Shown here: one piece after another, positions 30,297 to 40,155 of the stretch
Layout: each line of letters opens with the position of its first letter
Numbering within the stretch: position 1 is the first letter of the stretch
Assembly (NCBI GenBank): GCA_963814875.1
Contig: CAWFFJ010000018.1
Location: 62,001 to 126,000, forward strand
Source: CAVSIS01 sp963814875
GTDB lineage: Bacteria > Acidobacteriota > Thermoanaerobaculia > Thermoanaerobaculales > Sulfomarinibacteraceae
DNA: 64,000 nucleotides
Direction: 5' to 3'
The notes under the pieces: model-generated
Databases searched by the model: none
What the model was told of the DNA's origin: nothing
What the model saw: only the letters and a program-made list of their open reading frames with translations
Program-made: the position numbers and the translations under genes

Positions 30297-31094
30297 GTGG
30301 AAGCGTCCGTGTCGAGCTTGGCCGTGGAGGCGTGGGGCATCAGCGATGTCGGCATGAAGCGGCGGGTCAACGAAGACACGTTCGTGACGAATCCCGAGCA
30401 CGGGGTCTTCTTGGTCGCTGACGGCATGGGAGGTCATGCAGCCGGCGAGGTCGCGTCTCGACTCGCGGCGGAGGAAATCCTGCACACGTTGTCCGTGCGG
30501 GCTGGGGGTTCGAACCAAGAAACCTGGCCCGACCACTGGTCGCCTGAGCGCAGCCGTACCGCTAACCTCGCGGTCGACGCCGTACTCGCGGGGCACCAGC
30601 GAGTGACGGGCGCAGTCACCCGGGACAGCAATCTCAAGGGAATGGGCACGACGGTGGTGGTGGCCGTCCACACCGCGGGAAGCTCTGTACTGACCATCTG
30701 CCATGTCGGAGACAGCCGCGCGTACCGACTGCGCGGTGCGAGGCTCGAGCTCCTCACGGAGGATCACTCGTGGGTGCACGAGCAGGTACTGGCGGGCTTC
30801 CTGTCAGAGGAGGCGGCACGGTCACACCCATTGAAGAACGTCGTAACGCAGGCACTGGGGGGGTCGACCGAGCCCCGAGTCGACATCCTGGAGACCGAGA
30901 TGGAGGATGGCGACCTCTACCTGCTCTGCTCGGACGGCCTCAACTCGATGCTCACCGACGATGAGATCGGCGCGATTCTGTGCACCGACAGCAGCCTCAA
31001 GGACCTCGGTCAACAGCTCGTTGTCGCGACCAATCGGCAGGGTGGCAACGACAACGTCACGGTGATTCTGCTGCGCTGCGCGAAGGTCGCCTGA
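30297..31094 (+). CDS. PP2C-type serine/threonine protein phosphatase (Stp-like)
   Basis: A 265-residue metal-dependent phosphatase. Diagnostic motifs are Arg-x2-Asn-Glu-Asp (22-27), Ala-Asp-Gly-Met-Gly-Gly-His-Ala-Ala-Gly-Glu, Gly-Met-Gly-Thr-Thr-Val, His-Val-Gly-Asp-Ser-Arg-Ala-Tyr, Cys-Ser-Asp-Gly-Leu and Gly-Gly-Asn-Asp-Asn-Val-Thr; all metal-binding Asp residues are present. GTG start at 30297. A partner kinase is not adjacent. Confidence 0.92.
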   Translation: MEASVSSLAVEAWGISDVGMKRRVNEDTFVTNPEHGVFLVADGMGGHAAGEVASRLAAEEILHTLSVRAGGSNQETWPDHWSPERSRTANLAVDAVLAGHQRVTGAVTRDSNLKGMGTTVVVAVHTAGSSVLTICHVGDSRAYRLRGARLELLTEDHSWVHEQVLAGFLSEEAARSHPLKNVVTQALGGSTEPRVDILETEMEDGDLYLLCSDGLNSMLTDDEIGAILCTDSSLKDLGQQLVVATNRQGGNDNVTVILLRCAKVA

Positions 31095-31118
31095 TCGTCT
31101 CTGGGTGGGTCCGTTCGA

Positions 31119-31148
31119 TTGACCCCCCTATCGGGCCTTTGTTACTCT
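31119..31148 (+). promoter_or_regulatory. Possible accA promoter with almost no leader
   Basis: TTGACC (31119-31124) and TACTCT (31143-31148) with an 18-bp spacer. Transcription would begin within a base or two of the ATG at 31156, and no Shine-Dalgarno sequence is visible, so the mRNA may be leaderless. Confidence 0.4.
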
Positions 31149-31155
31149 CCGTCGG

Positions 31156-32109
31156 ATGGCCACTCCACCGCTGCCGTTTCTGGAGCCGATCGAGGCAATC
31201 CGTGCTCGGATCCGTGATCTCGAGGCGGAGGCGGGCGCCAGTTCGCGGACGCGCGCGCTCGAGGAGGTGCGTCAGGAGCTGACGACCACAACTCGCAGGG
31301 TCTTCGCCAACCTCACGCCGTGGCAGCGGTGCCAGCTCGCTCGGCATCCCGACCGGCCCTACACACTGGCGTACATTCACGGGATCTTCACTGACTTCAC
31401 CGAGCTTCACGGCGACCGACGCTTCGCGGACGATCCGGCGATTGTCGCCGGATTCGCGCTGCTCGACGGCGAGCCGGTCGCGGTGATGGGCCACCAAAAG
31501 GGCCGCGACACCTCCGAGAAGGTCCGCCGCAACTTCGGCATGCCGCGACCGGAGGGGTACCGCAAGGCGCTCAGGGTCATGGAGCTTGCCGCGCGCTACG
31601 GGCGCCCCATCGTGACCTTCATCGACACTCCGGGGGCGTATCCGGGAATCGACGCTGAGGAGCGCGGGCAGGCCGAGGCGATCGCCACCAACCTGATCAC
31701 CATGGCCAGCCTGCCGGTGCCGATCGTGGGCGTCGTCACGGGCGAGGGGGGCTCAGGTGGCGCACTCGCACTCGGCGTTACCGACCGCATCCTGATGCTG
31801 GAGCACGCCATCTACTCGGTGATCTCGCCGGAGGGCTGCGCCGCCATCTTGTGGAAGGACCAGGCCCGGGCCGAAGACGCAGCCCGCGCACTGCGGCTCA
31901 CTGCACAGGATCTCAAGGAGTTCGGCGTGGCCGACGAGATCATCCCCGAGCCCTCAGGCGGCGCCCACACCGATCCGGCAGTGATGGCAGAAACCGTGGG
32001 CCGTCACCTGCGCGTGCACCTTCGCGCCCTGTCTCGGCTCAAGCCGCAGGCGCTCATCGCGCGGCGAGCGAAGAAGTACCGGGACCTCGGCGTCTTCACC
32101 GAGCGCTGA
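31156..32109 (+). CDS. accA: Acetyl-CoA carboxylase carboxyltransferase subunit alpha
   Basis: A 317-residue subunit of the carboxyltransferase that moves CO2 from carboxybiotin to acetyl-CoA for fatty acid synthesis. Family features include the helical N-terminus, Pro-Tyr-Thr-Leu-Ala-Tyr-Ile and Glu-Leu-His-Gly-Asp-Arg, the Gly-Met-Pro-x-Pro-Glu-Gly-Tyr-Arg-Lys segment, and the oxyanion hole region Gly-Glu-Gly-Gly-Ser-Gly-Gly-Ala. Length is normal. The beta subunit gene accD is not in the window. Confidence 0.95.
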   Translation: MATPPLPFLEPIEAIRARIRDLEAEAGASSRTRALEEVRQELTTTTRRVFANLTPWQRCQLARHPDRPYTLAYIHGIFTDFTELHGDRRFADDPAIVAGFALLDGEPVAVMGHQKGRDTSEKVRRNFGMPRPEGYRKALRVMELAARYGRPIVTFIDTPGAYPGIDAEERGQAEAIATNLITMASLPVPIVGVVTGEGGSGGALALGVTDRILMLEHAIYSVISPEGCAAILWKDQARAEDAARALRLTAQDLKEFGVADEIIPEPSGGAHTDPAVMAETVGRHLRVHLRALSRLKPQALIARRAKKYRDLGVFTER

Positions 32110-32184
32110 CCGAGCAACCATGCGCCTCACTACGCGAACCGCCGCTGCAGCCGGCACACCGGGCTGTGCGCTCGGGCGCCGAAC

Positions 32185-34139
32185 GTGAGCCGAACGTCGA
32201 AGCTCCTGCTGCGCAGATTCTCGGCACTCCTTTTGGTGCTGGCAGTTGCGGGGGTCGCAGCGCTCGCAGTGATCCGGGCACGCGCTCTGAAGGGCCCGGT
32301 CGGGGGCGTTTCCCCGCCGAGCGCCGGGGAGGATGCAGGCGGCGGCGGCGAGGCGGTGAGTGTCTACTCGGGATTCGAGTATACCGAGAGCTTGGCGGGG
32401 AAGATCCTGTTCGCGCTCAGCTCTGCGCGGACCCTCGGACTGGCCTCCGGTTGGCACCAGATCGAAGGCGTCCGCCTCCAGTTCTACAACCGGGGCATCG
32501 GCGGCGCTGTGTTGACCTGCGACTCGGCGAGCTTCAACAAGGACACTCGGGACGCCAAGCTCTCGGGCGCGATCCACTTCGAGTTTCCCGACGGTGGATT
32601 CGTGACCACGGAGAGAGGAGTGTTCGATGCTTCGTCTCGGGTCTTCTCGACCGATGCCGAAGTCATGTTTTCGGGTGGCGGCGCCATCGGCCGCGCGGAA
32701 AAGGCGATCTACCTCCTCTCCGAGGACGTCATGACCCTGGAAGACGTTGTGGTCAGGCTCGCTGAGGGCGGAAGCCTGCGCGCGCCGGAGGTAGTGTACC
32801 GGCGCGGCGACCGTCGAGTCGAGCTGCCGAAAGGATGTCGACTCGACCGCGACGGGTCCCGTCTCGACGCCCCGCGAGCATCGATCACACTTGAGGGCGC
32901 TCAGGGTCCTCCGGTGCGCTTCGATTTCGCCGGTGGCGTGACCCTCGCGGGGCCCGCCGGTGAGCAGCAGGGCACACTGGGCGGGTGGGCCCGGGAGCTT
33001 GTTGCGGTTCGGGACGGCGAGACCCGATGGCAGGTCACGGCAACCACCGACGGACCATGGGTGGAGCTGCTGCTGCAAGGCGGGGACCAGATCCTCGAAC
33101 GCCGCCTCCGGTGCTGGGTGTTACGGGCAGCGGTGAGTGAGAAGGGACTGCAGAACGTTCGAGCGAGCGACGGTGTGTGCCTCACCGATGTTCCGATGAC
33201 AGGCGCCACGAGGAGCGCCTCTGCGGTCACTGCAAGGCTGAGAATAGGGGAGTCGGGTGCTGGCGACGTCGATCTCGACGGCAATGTCGTGCTGTCAAGC
33301 GAGGACATCCGCGCGACTGGCCACCACGCTCGGCTGGTCGCAGCCACCGGACTTGCGATCCTCAACGGAGACCAGTCCCGCGGCGTGCGTGCGACCCTGG
33401 TTTCCGGCCAGTCGGAGATCGTCGCCGACCAGGTACACATGTTCGAACGCGAGAAGCGCGCCGAGGCCCGGGGGAACGTCCAGGGCAAGGTACAGCGGAT
33501 GGAGCTGCTCGCCGGTCAACCGAACGCGGGTGACATCCCGTTGCACTTCGCGGCGGAGGTCCTCGACGTTGAGGCAGGGGGAGAGGACCTGCACCTGAGG
33601 GACAACGCCCGCGCATGGCAGGGCGACCGGCTGCTGTTCGCGGACGAGATCCACTACCGGCGATCACGGGAGACGCTCGAAGCGTCCGGTCACGTTCGCA
33701 CGACTTTTCCTTCGATCGCCGCTACAGGCGCTCCTGCCGCCGGCGGCGGTGGGGAGGTCCTGATCGTCGCCAAGTCACTAACTTACGAGCGGCAAGCACG
33801 GCGCGCGATCTACCAGGGCGATGTCCGCTACTCCGACGGCGAGTACGTGCTCACGGCCGGTGAGGTCAAGATCCTGTTCGGAGAGGACGACACGGTGAGT
33901 GTCGTCGAGGCTACCGGGGCGGTCGACATTGTCGAGCCGGCAACCGGCCGGCGGATGAAGGGCGACCACGCGCGCTGGCAGTGGTCCACCCAAACCGTCG
34001 AGCTGACTGGCAACCCAGCCCAGCTCACCGATGACAAGGGCAATGTGACGAATGCCGGCTCGTTGACCTGGGATAGGACCAGTGGTAGGGTCACGGTTTC
34101 CGGGGGCACGGAAACGATCTACCATCCGGAGGATAAGCC

Positions 34140-34143
<4 letters not shown>
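32185..34143 (+). CDS. LptC-LptA (OstA) fusion, LPS transport bridge protein
   Basis: A 652-residue protein with a single N-terminal membrane helix (about 11-31), an LptC-like beta domain (about 55-240), and at least two LptA/OstA-like beta-jellyroll stretches (about 330-440 and 460-640). These carry recurring Asp/Glu-Ala-Arg-Gly-Asn-Val and Gly-Asp-x-Ala-Arg-Trp patterns. In E. coli LptC (anchor) and LptA (periplasmic bridge) are separate; here one polypeptide could span from the inner membrane into the periplasm. GTG start at 32185. Its stop overlaps lptB, and it is followed by rpoN, as in many lptA-lptB-rpoN clusters. Confidence 0.75.
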
Positions 34144-34874
<731 letters not shown>

Positions 34875-34877
34875 ATC

Positions 34878-36422
34878 ATGGCGCTCGAACAGAAGCTCCG
34901 CCTCAAGCTCGCCCAGCGGCTGGTCATGACACCGTCGCTGCAGCAGGCGATCAAGCTGCTACAGCTGTCGCGGCTGGAGCTCGATGAGGCCATCTCGCAG
35001 GAGATCCTCGAAAACCCTATCCTCGACGCCGAGGAGACCGGCGAGGAGACGTCGCCGCAGGACGGAGAGGCGGCAGCGGCCGAGGGGCCTCCAGAAGCTC
35101 CCGACGGTGGCGCCGAAACGGCGGAAGACTGGGACGGCGTGGGAGAGGGCGCCCCATCGGGAACGGACGAAGAGCCGGTCCTGCCGACCAATCGGGACGC
35201 GTACGACGACATTGACGTAGAGGCGTTCTTTGCGGACTACCTCGGCGACAGCCACTTCGAAGGGCCGTCAATGACGCGCTCTCTCGATGACGAGAGCGTT
35301 CCCCTGGAGAACGTGCTCTCCGCCGCTGTCGGGCTCTACGACCACCTGGTTTGGCAGCTCCACATGATGAGCTGCCCAACGCAGCTCGTCGAAATCGCGG
35401 AGTTCGTGATTGGGAACCTTGACGAGGACGGTTTCCTCCGAGCGTCAGACGAGGAGATTCAGCGGGCCACCGGCGCCTCAACGGGCGAAGTCGAGCAGGC
35501 ACTCGCCGTCGTGCGCTCTCTGGATCCGCCGGGCATCGCCGCACGCACGCTCCAGGAGTGCCTTCTCGTCCAGGTCGACGTGCTGCTCGCTACCGGTGGC
35601 AACGACGACGAGGCCGCCCTCCTGGATCGCGTCCGTATCGTCATCGCAGACTACTGGGACGCTTTCCTTCACCAACGATGGGAGTCGCTCGCGGGCGTGC
35701 TCGACTGCGAGCCCCAGGAGCTCAGGCCAATCCTCGACGTCATCCATCGGCTCGAGCCGAAACCGGGCAGAATCTACCGCAGCGAGCGTAACGTGTACAT
35801 TGAGCCTGACGTCTACGTGCGCAAGACCGACGGCGAGTACCTCATCACTCTCAACGACGACGGGTTGCCCCGTCTGCGGATCAACACCCGCTACGCCAGA
35901 ATGTTGGAAGGGGCCACTCTGGAACCGCAGGTCAGCTCCTACCTCAAGGAGAAGATGCGCAACGCGTTGTGGCTGATGAAGAGTATCGACCAACGTCAGC
36001 GCACCATCTACAAGGTCGCACTGAGCATCGTGGGCTTTCAGCGCGGGTTCCTCGACCATGGTATTGAACACCTGAAACCAATGGTGCTTCGTCAGGTTGC
36101 CGAAGACATCGGCATGCATGAGTCGACCATCTCCCGGGTGGTCAGCAACAAGTACATGTACACACCGCGCGGTCTGTTTCCGATGAAGTTCTTCTTTCAC
36201 TCGGGCGTCGACTCTGCCAGGGGCGACAATGTGTCGTCCCTGGTCGTCAAGGAACGCATCAAGAAGCTTGTTGAGGCCGAGGACCCGGCCCATCCATTGT
36301 CCGACTCGAAGATCATGAAGATGCTCCAGCGGGAGGGAATTCGTCTCGCCAGGCGAACGGTCGCCAAGTACAGAGAGGAGCTACAGATCCCGTCATCGGA
36401 CAAGCGCAAGAGGTTTTTCTGA
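34878..36422 (+). CDS. rpoN: RNA polymerase sigma-54 factor
   Basis: A 514-residue alternative sigma factor that recognises -24/-12 promoters and needs an activator ATPase. Region I (1-50) is Gln/Leu-rich with Gln-Gln-Ala-Ile-Lys-Leu-Leu-Gln-Leu; region II (about 50-115) is acidic. The core-binding region follows, then the helix-turn-helix (Ser-Thr-Ile-Ser-Arg-Val-Val) and the RpoN box Ala-Arg-Arg-Thr-Val-Ala-Lys-Tyr-Arg near residue 495. It starts 3 bp after lptB. One candidate activator lies at 58433-59800. Confidence 0.95.
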   Translation: MALEQKLRLKLAQRLVMTPSLQQAIKLLQLSRLELDEAISQEILENPILDAEETGEETSPQDGEAAAAEGPPEAPDGGAETAEDWDGVGEGAPSGTDEEPVLPTNRDAYDDIDVEAFFADYLGDSHFEGPSMTRSLDDESVPLENVLSAAVGLYDHLVWQLHMMSCPTQLVEIAEFVIGNLDEDGFLRASDEEIQRATGASTGEVEQALAVVRSLDPPGIAARTLQECLLVQVDVLLATGGNDDEAALLDRVRIVIADYWDAFLHQRWESLAGVLDCEPQELRPILDVIHRLEPKPGRIYRSERNVYIEPDVYVRKTDGEYLITLNDDGLPRLRINTRYARMLEGATLEPQVSSYLKEKMRNALWLMKSIDQRQRTIYKVALSIVGFQRGFLDHGIEHLKPMVLRQVAEDIGMHESTISRVVSNKYMYTPRGLFPMKFFFHSGVDSARGDNVSSLVVKERIKKLVEAEDPAHPLSDSKIMKMLQREGIRLARRTVAKYREELQIPSSDKRKRFF

Positions 36423-36447
36423 CCGACTACCACCGAGGAGTGAACGG

Positions 36448-36993
36448 ATGAAGATCGAGTACATCGCGCGCAAGGTGAACCTCACTGAGCCTGTTCGAGA
36501 GTTGACCGAGCGCAAGCTGGCGAAGGTGGAAAAGTACTTCAACGACATTATTGATATCCGCGTCGAGCTGGCCCAGGAGCGGCACCTCTATGGCGTTGAC
36601 GTCTTCATCAAGGGCAAGGACTTCGATATCAGATCGACGGTCCAAAACAAGGACCTGACGACCGCCATCCACGAGGCGATCGACAAGCTCGAGATGCAAG
36701 CCCGGAAGGCCAAGAGTCGGCTCAAGGACAACAAGCGGCACGCTGAGGTCGTCAAGGAGTCTCCGGACTGGAGCGAGGACGTTCTGGAGCCTGACTCGGT
36801 TGCAGCCGGGGAGCCGGTCATCGTGACCCGCACGTCGATCCCGGTCAAGCCGATGACGATCGACGAAGCGATGATGCAGCTGCAAGGGTCGGGCAACGAC
36901 TTCATTGTGTTCCGCAATGCGAGTTCGGACCGGGTCAACGTTCTCTATCGCCGGCGCGACCACAACCTCGGGTTGATCACGCCCGAGTTCTGA
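36448..36993 (+). CDS. hpf: Ribosome hibernation promoting factor, long form
   Basis: A 181-residue long HPF: an N-terminal ribosome-binding domain (about 1-100), a linker, and a C-terminal dimerisation domain (about 120-181) with Val-Lys-Pro-Met-Thr-x-Asp-Glu-Ala and Phe-x-Val-Phe-Arg-Asn. The long form alone joins two 70S ribosomes into inactive 100S dimers. ATG 36448, with GAGGAG upstream. The rpoN-hpf-ptsN order is a classic conserved block. Confidence 0.93.
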   Translation: MKIEYIARKVNLTEPVRELTERKLAKVEKYFNDIIDIRVELAQERHLYGVDVFIKGKDFDIRSTVQNKDLTTAIHEAIDKLEMQARKAKSRLKDNKRHAEVVKESPDWSEDVLEPDSVAAGEPVIVTRTSIPVKPMTIDEAMMQLQGSGNDFIVFRNASSDRVNVLYRRRDHNLGLITPEF

Positions 36994-36994
36994 C

Positions 36995-37459
36995 GTGAAG
37001 CTCCAGGATTTGATCGGCGTCGACGACATTCACCTCGGGCTCGAGGCTGATGACGTTCCGGGCGCGCTCCAGGCGGTGGCAGACCGCCTCGCCGACGGTC
37101 TCGGCGTGCCGTCCGAGAGGATCGTGTCAGCGCTGCTCGAGCGGGAACGGCTCGGCTCGACCTCGGTCGGCGACTCCTTTGCGATTCCTCACTGCAAGAT
37201 GAATGGGATCAAGGAGATCGCAGTCGCGCTCGCGCGCCTGGACGAGGGCGTCGACTTCAACTCGCCCGACGGACGGCCGTCGCGTTTCCTGTTCGTCGTT
37301 CTGTCGCCCCCGGACCAGCCCGCAGCCCACCTCCAGGTGCTGAGCCAGATCGCGCGCGTGCTCAAGCGGACCGACCTGCGCACCGAGTTGCTCGAGGCGC
37401 CGGACAACGATGCCGTCCTCGCCGCTCTGCGCCGCACCGCCGATGCCGAGGGCCTGTGA
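36995..37459 (+). CDS. ptsN: PTS IIA-like nitrogen-regulatory protein
   Basis: A 154-residue EIIA(Ntr/fructose-type) protein. The phosphorylatable His66 is in Ala-Ile-Pro-His-Cys-Lys. Such proteins accept phosphate from an EI-HPr chain and regulate rather than transport. GTG start 36995, one base after the hpf stop. Since ptsI and ptsH follow in the same cluster, they are the probable donors. Confidence 0.9.
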   Translation: MKLQDLIGVDDIHLGLEADDVPGALQAVADRLADGLGVPSERIVSALLERERLGSTSVGDSFAIPHCKMNGIKEIAVALARLDEGVDFNSPDGRPSRFLFVVLSPPDQPAAHLQVLSQIARVLKRTDLRTELLEAPDNDAVLAALRRTADAEGL

Positions 37460-38460
37460 CCGTTCCACCCCCCCTGCCGGTCCGCCTTCTCCTCCACGAG
37501 AAGGCCTTGCAACCCCTCGGGCTCGAGGTCATTGCCGGAGAGGCGGGCCTTGACGACCGGGTGGTCACCAACCCACGGATCCAGAAGCCGGGACTCGCTT
37601 TGGCCGGCTACCTGCCGTACGTCAAGCCGGGACGGCTGCAGATCCTCGGCGAGTCCGAGTTCGCCTTCCTGGCGACCCTCGCGGAGCAGGACGCCGACAC
37701 CCGACTCGCGCAGCTCGTCCAGATGGACGTGCCCGCGCTGGTGACTACCAAGGGAAACCGCCCGCGACCGCGAGTCGTCGAGTGCTGCGAGCGCGAGAAC
37801 GTGCCGTTGCTGTGCACCGAGGCCAATACGTCGGAGGTCATCGAGTCTGTTTCGGCGTATCTGGAGGATGCACTCGCGCCCCGGGTACAGCGACACGGTG
37901 TGTTGGTGGACGTCTTCTCGATGGGTACTTTGATCATTGGGGACGCCGGCATCGGGAAGAGCGAGTGTGCCCTTGAGCTGGTCTATCGGGGCCACCGATT
38001 GGTCGCGGATGACCTCGTCGTGATCAGGCGAACCCACAACCGGGGCTTGCTCGGCACGGCCCACGAGCTCCTGCACAACTACCTGGAGCTGCGCGGCGTC
38101 GGCATCATCGACGTTCGCAAGCACTTCGGCATGACCGCGACCTCGCCGACAGTGGTCGTTTCGCTTGTCATCGAGCTCACCAAGCTGAGCCCGGAGACCC
38201 TGGAGCGCGAGCGGGCCTGGCGTGAGTCGCTGCTCGACCGCCCGCGGGCGTGGACCTCGACGGAGTTGATTCTGGGCGTCGAGGTGCCCAAGTACACCAT
38301 GGCGGTGGCCCCAGGACGCGACGTCGCCATCATGGTCGAGACCGCTGTCAGAAAGTGCCTTCTGGCCGAGCGCGGAATCCAGGACGAACGGACCTTCCTC
38401 GAGGCCATCAACCGCCGTGCGATGGGCGATGCCGAACCTCCGGCCGAGAGCGATGGCTGA
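37456..38460 (+). CDS. hprK: HPr kinase/phosphorylase
   Basis: A 334-residue bifunctional enzyme phosphorylating or dephosphorylating Ser46 of HPr. The C-terminal kinase domain has the P-loop Gly-Asp-Ala-Gly-Ile-Gly-Lys-Ser (162-169) and the downstream signature with Glu-Leu-Arg-Gly-Val-Gly-Ile-Ile-Asp. The N-terminal domain (1-130) is typical. GTG start overlaps the ptsN stop by 4 bp. Its substrate HPr is encoded downstream and has Ser46. Confidence 0.93.
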   Translation: MTVPPPLPVRLLLHEKALQPLGLEVIAGEAGLDDRVVTNPRIQKPGLALAGYLPYVKPGRLQILGESEFAFLATLAEQDADTRLAQLVQMDVPALVTTKGNRPRPRVVECCERENVPLLCTEANTSEVIESVSAYLEDALAPRVQRHGVLVDVFSMGTLIIGDAGIGKSECALELVYRGHRLVADDLVVIRRTHNRGLLGTAHELLHNYLELRGVGIIDVRKHFGMTATSPTVVVSLVIELTKLSPETLERERAWRESLLDRPRAWTSTELILGVEVPKYTMAVAPGRDVAIMVETAVRKCLLAERGIQDERTFLEAINRRAMGDAEPPAESDG

Positions 38461-39328
38461 GTTCGCCTTCCGGGGTCCGTTCGTCATCACCGGGCTTTCC
38501 GGATCGGGCAAGACCGTCCTCAGCAGGGGGCTCGAGGACATCGGCTACCAGTGCGTCGACAACATCCCGCTCGACCTCGTCCAAGCCCTGTTCGAGCGGT
38601 CGGCCGCCGACCTCGCCAGGCTGGTCGTGGTTCTGGACGTGCGGACGAAGGGCTTCACCGATGCTTTTCCAGCGGTCTTTCAGGAGCTAAAGGGCGCCAG
38701 TCCGACCCTGCAGCTGGTCTTTGTCGAGGCATCGCCGGAGGTCCTGTTGCGGCGGTTCTCGGTCTCGCGGCGACCGCATCCCCTTCGGGACCGCAACATT
38801 GAACGGGCGATCGCGGACGAGGCGAGATCTCTCGCTCCGGTACGAACCCTCGCACACCTCATCATCGACACCAACCAGCTCTCGCCCCACGACCTGCGGC
38901 GCCACGTGCTGGATCTGGGCGGCATTGGCGAAACCGCACAGGACCTTCTGTCGGTGGAGGTGCAGAGCTTCTCGTACCTCCAAGGCGTCCCGCCGACAGC
39001 GAGCCTCGTATTCGACGTCCGATTCCTCCCGAACCCCTACTTCGAGGAGTCGTTGAGGGCGTTGGCTGGCGACGATCCGGCCGTCAGCACGTGGCTCGAT
39101 CGTCATGGCGAGGTCAAGGAAGCGGTCACGCGGATGAGCGACCTCGTGACGTGGCTCCTGCCACGATACGGCGCGGAGCTCAAGACTCATGTCACCATCG
39201 CCGTCGGCTGCACCGGCGGACGGCATCGTTCGGTCTACGTCGCCGAGCGTCTCGCTTCATCGATACGGGATGCGGGCTACCGGGCCGTCATCGATCACCG
39301 CGACAAGGATCGTTGGAGGTTTCCATGA
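38453..39328 (+). CDS. rapZ: RNase adapter / nucleotide-binding protein RapZ
   Basis: A 291-residue protein with an N-terminal P-loop Gly-Leu-Ser-Gly-Ser-Gly-Lys-Thr (10-17) and a C-terminal domain with Gly-Cys-Thr-Gly-Gly-Arg-His-Arg-Ser. In enterobacteria it senses glucosamine-6-phosphate and delivers GlmZ RNA to RNase E; whether that applies here is unknown. I use ATG 38453, overlapping hprK by 8 bp. Confidence 0.93.
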   Translation: MAEFAFRGPFVITGLSGSGKTVLSRGLEDIGYQCVDNIPLDLVQALFERSAADLARLVVVLDVRTKGFTDAFPAVFQELKGASPTLQLVFVEASPEVLLRRFSVSRRPHPLRDRNIERAIADEARSLAPVRTLAHLIIDTNQLSPHDLRRHVLDLGGIGETAQDLLSVEVQSFSYLQGVPPTASLVFDVRFLPNPYFEESLRALAGDDPAVSTWLDRHGEVKEAVTRMSDLVTWLLPRYGAELKTHVTIAVGCTGGRHRSVYVAERLASSIRDAGYRAVIDHRDKDRWRFP

Positions 39329-39741
39329 TCCCGATCCTGGTGCTCACCCACGGAACCCTGGCGGAGGAGCTGCTCAAGGCGGCTCAGACGATCGATCCTC
39401 ACGTCGCCGAGAGTTCGATGGCGCTCTCACTGCCCTGGGACGTGGACTCGGACGATGCAGGGCGAACTGTGAAGACCAAGATCAGAGAGCTCGACCAGGG
39501 AGAGGGCGTCCTGATCCTGACCGACATGTTCGGTGGCACCGCCACCAACGTTGCATTGCCGCACTTGGTTCCAGATCGGGTGGAGGTTGTGACCGGCGTC
39601 AACCTGCCGATGTTGGTCAAACTGGGCTCGCTTCGTCAGCGTGGAATGCCGGTCAAGGAGCTGGCCGAGCACGTGACCAAGGCGGGCCAGAAGAGCATCC
39701 GACTGGCAAGCGAGTTCCTGCGAACTCCGGCACCGAGCTGA
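39325..39741 (+). CDS. PTS mannose-family EIIA component
   Basis: A 138-residue single-domain EIIA of the mannose type. The phospho-accepting His9 lies in Leu-Thr-His-Gly-Thr-Leu-Ala-Glu-Glu-Leu, and Thr-Asp-Met-Phe-Gly-Gly-Thr-Ala-x-Asn follows. No EIIB, IIC or IID gene is near, so it probably acts in regulation. ATG 39325 overlaps the rapZ stop (ATGA) and has GGAGG upstream. Confidence 0.88.
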   Translation: MIPILVLTHGTLAEELLKAAQTIDPHVAESSMALSLPWDVDSDDAGRTVKTKIRELDQGEGVLILTDMFGGTATNVALPHLVPDRVEVVTGVNLPMLVKLGSLRQRGMPVKELAEHVTKAGQKSIRLASEFLRTPAPS

Positions 39742-39778
39742 GCGCGGTCGCGGACCGGAGCGCGTCGGAGACTCACGG

Positions 39779-39784
39779 TACAAT
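39779..39784 (+). promoter_or_regulatory. Putative -10 box upstream of ptsH
   Basis: TACAAT in the 144-bp gap between the EIIA gene and ptsH, about 100 bp before the start; no clear -35. It could give the ptsH-ptsI pair its own promoter. Confidence 0.35.
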
Positions 39785-39885
39785 AGCCGAGCGCAGCCAC
39801 CGCGTGACAAGGCGGATGCCGCGGCAATCGTCCCTTCCCGTGAACGAAAGCGCAGCGGAGCGGGTCCCGAGAAGAGAGGGCGGAA

Positions 39886-40155
39886 ATGAAGGTTGAGCAG
39901 GTTCGGATCACCAACCGGCTGGGGCTGCACGCGCGAGCTGCTGCCAAGGTGGTCCACACTGCCAACGAGTTCGAGTCCGACATCTTCATCGGCTCCGCCG
40001 ATGAGGAGGTCAACGCCAAGTCGATCCTCGGCCTGCTGACCCTGGCGGCGACCAAGGGAACCCCCTTGGCGGTCCGCGCCGAGGGGCTTGACGAGGAGCA
40101 GGCGGTTCGGGCGATCGTCGAGCTGTTTGCCAATCGGTTCGGGGAGGGTGAGTGA
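39886..40155 (+). CDS. ptsH: Phosphocarrier protein HPr
   Basis: An 89-residue HPr. His15 in Gly-Leu-His-Ala-Arg-Ala-Ala receives phosphate from enzyme I. Ser46 in Asn-Ala-Lys-Ser-Ile-Leu is the HprK target. Both sites match the neighbouring genes, so the kinase loop is probably functional. The stop overlaps the ptsI GTG by 4 bp. Confidence 0.95.
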   Translation: MKVEQVRITNRLGLHARAAAKVVHTANEFESDIFIGSADEEVNAKSILGLLTLAATKGTPLAVRAEGLDEEQAVRAIVELFANRFGEGE

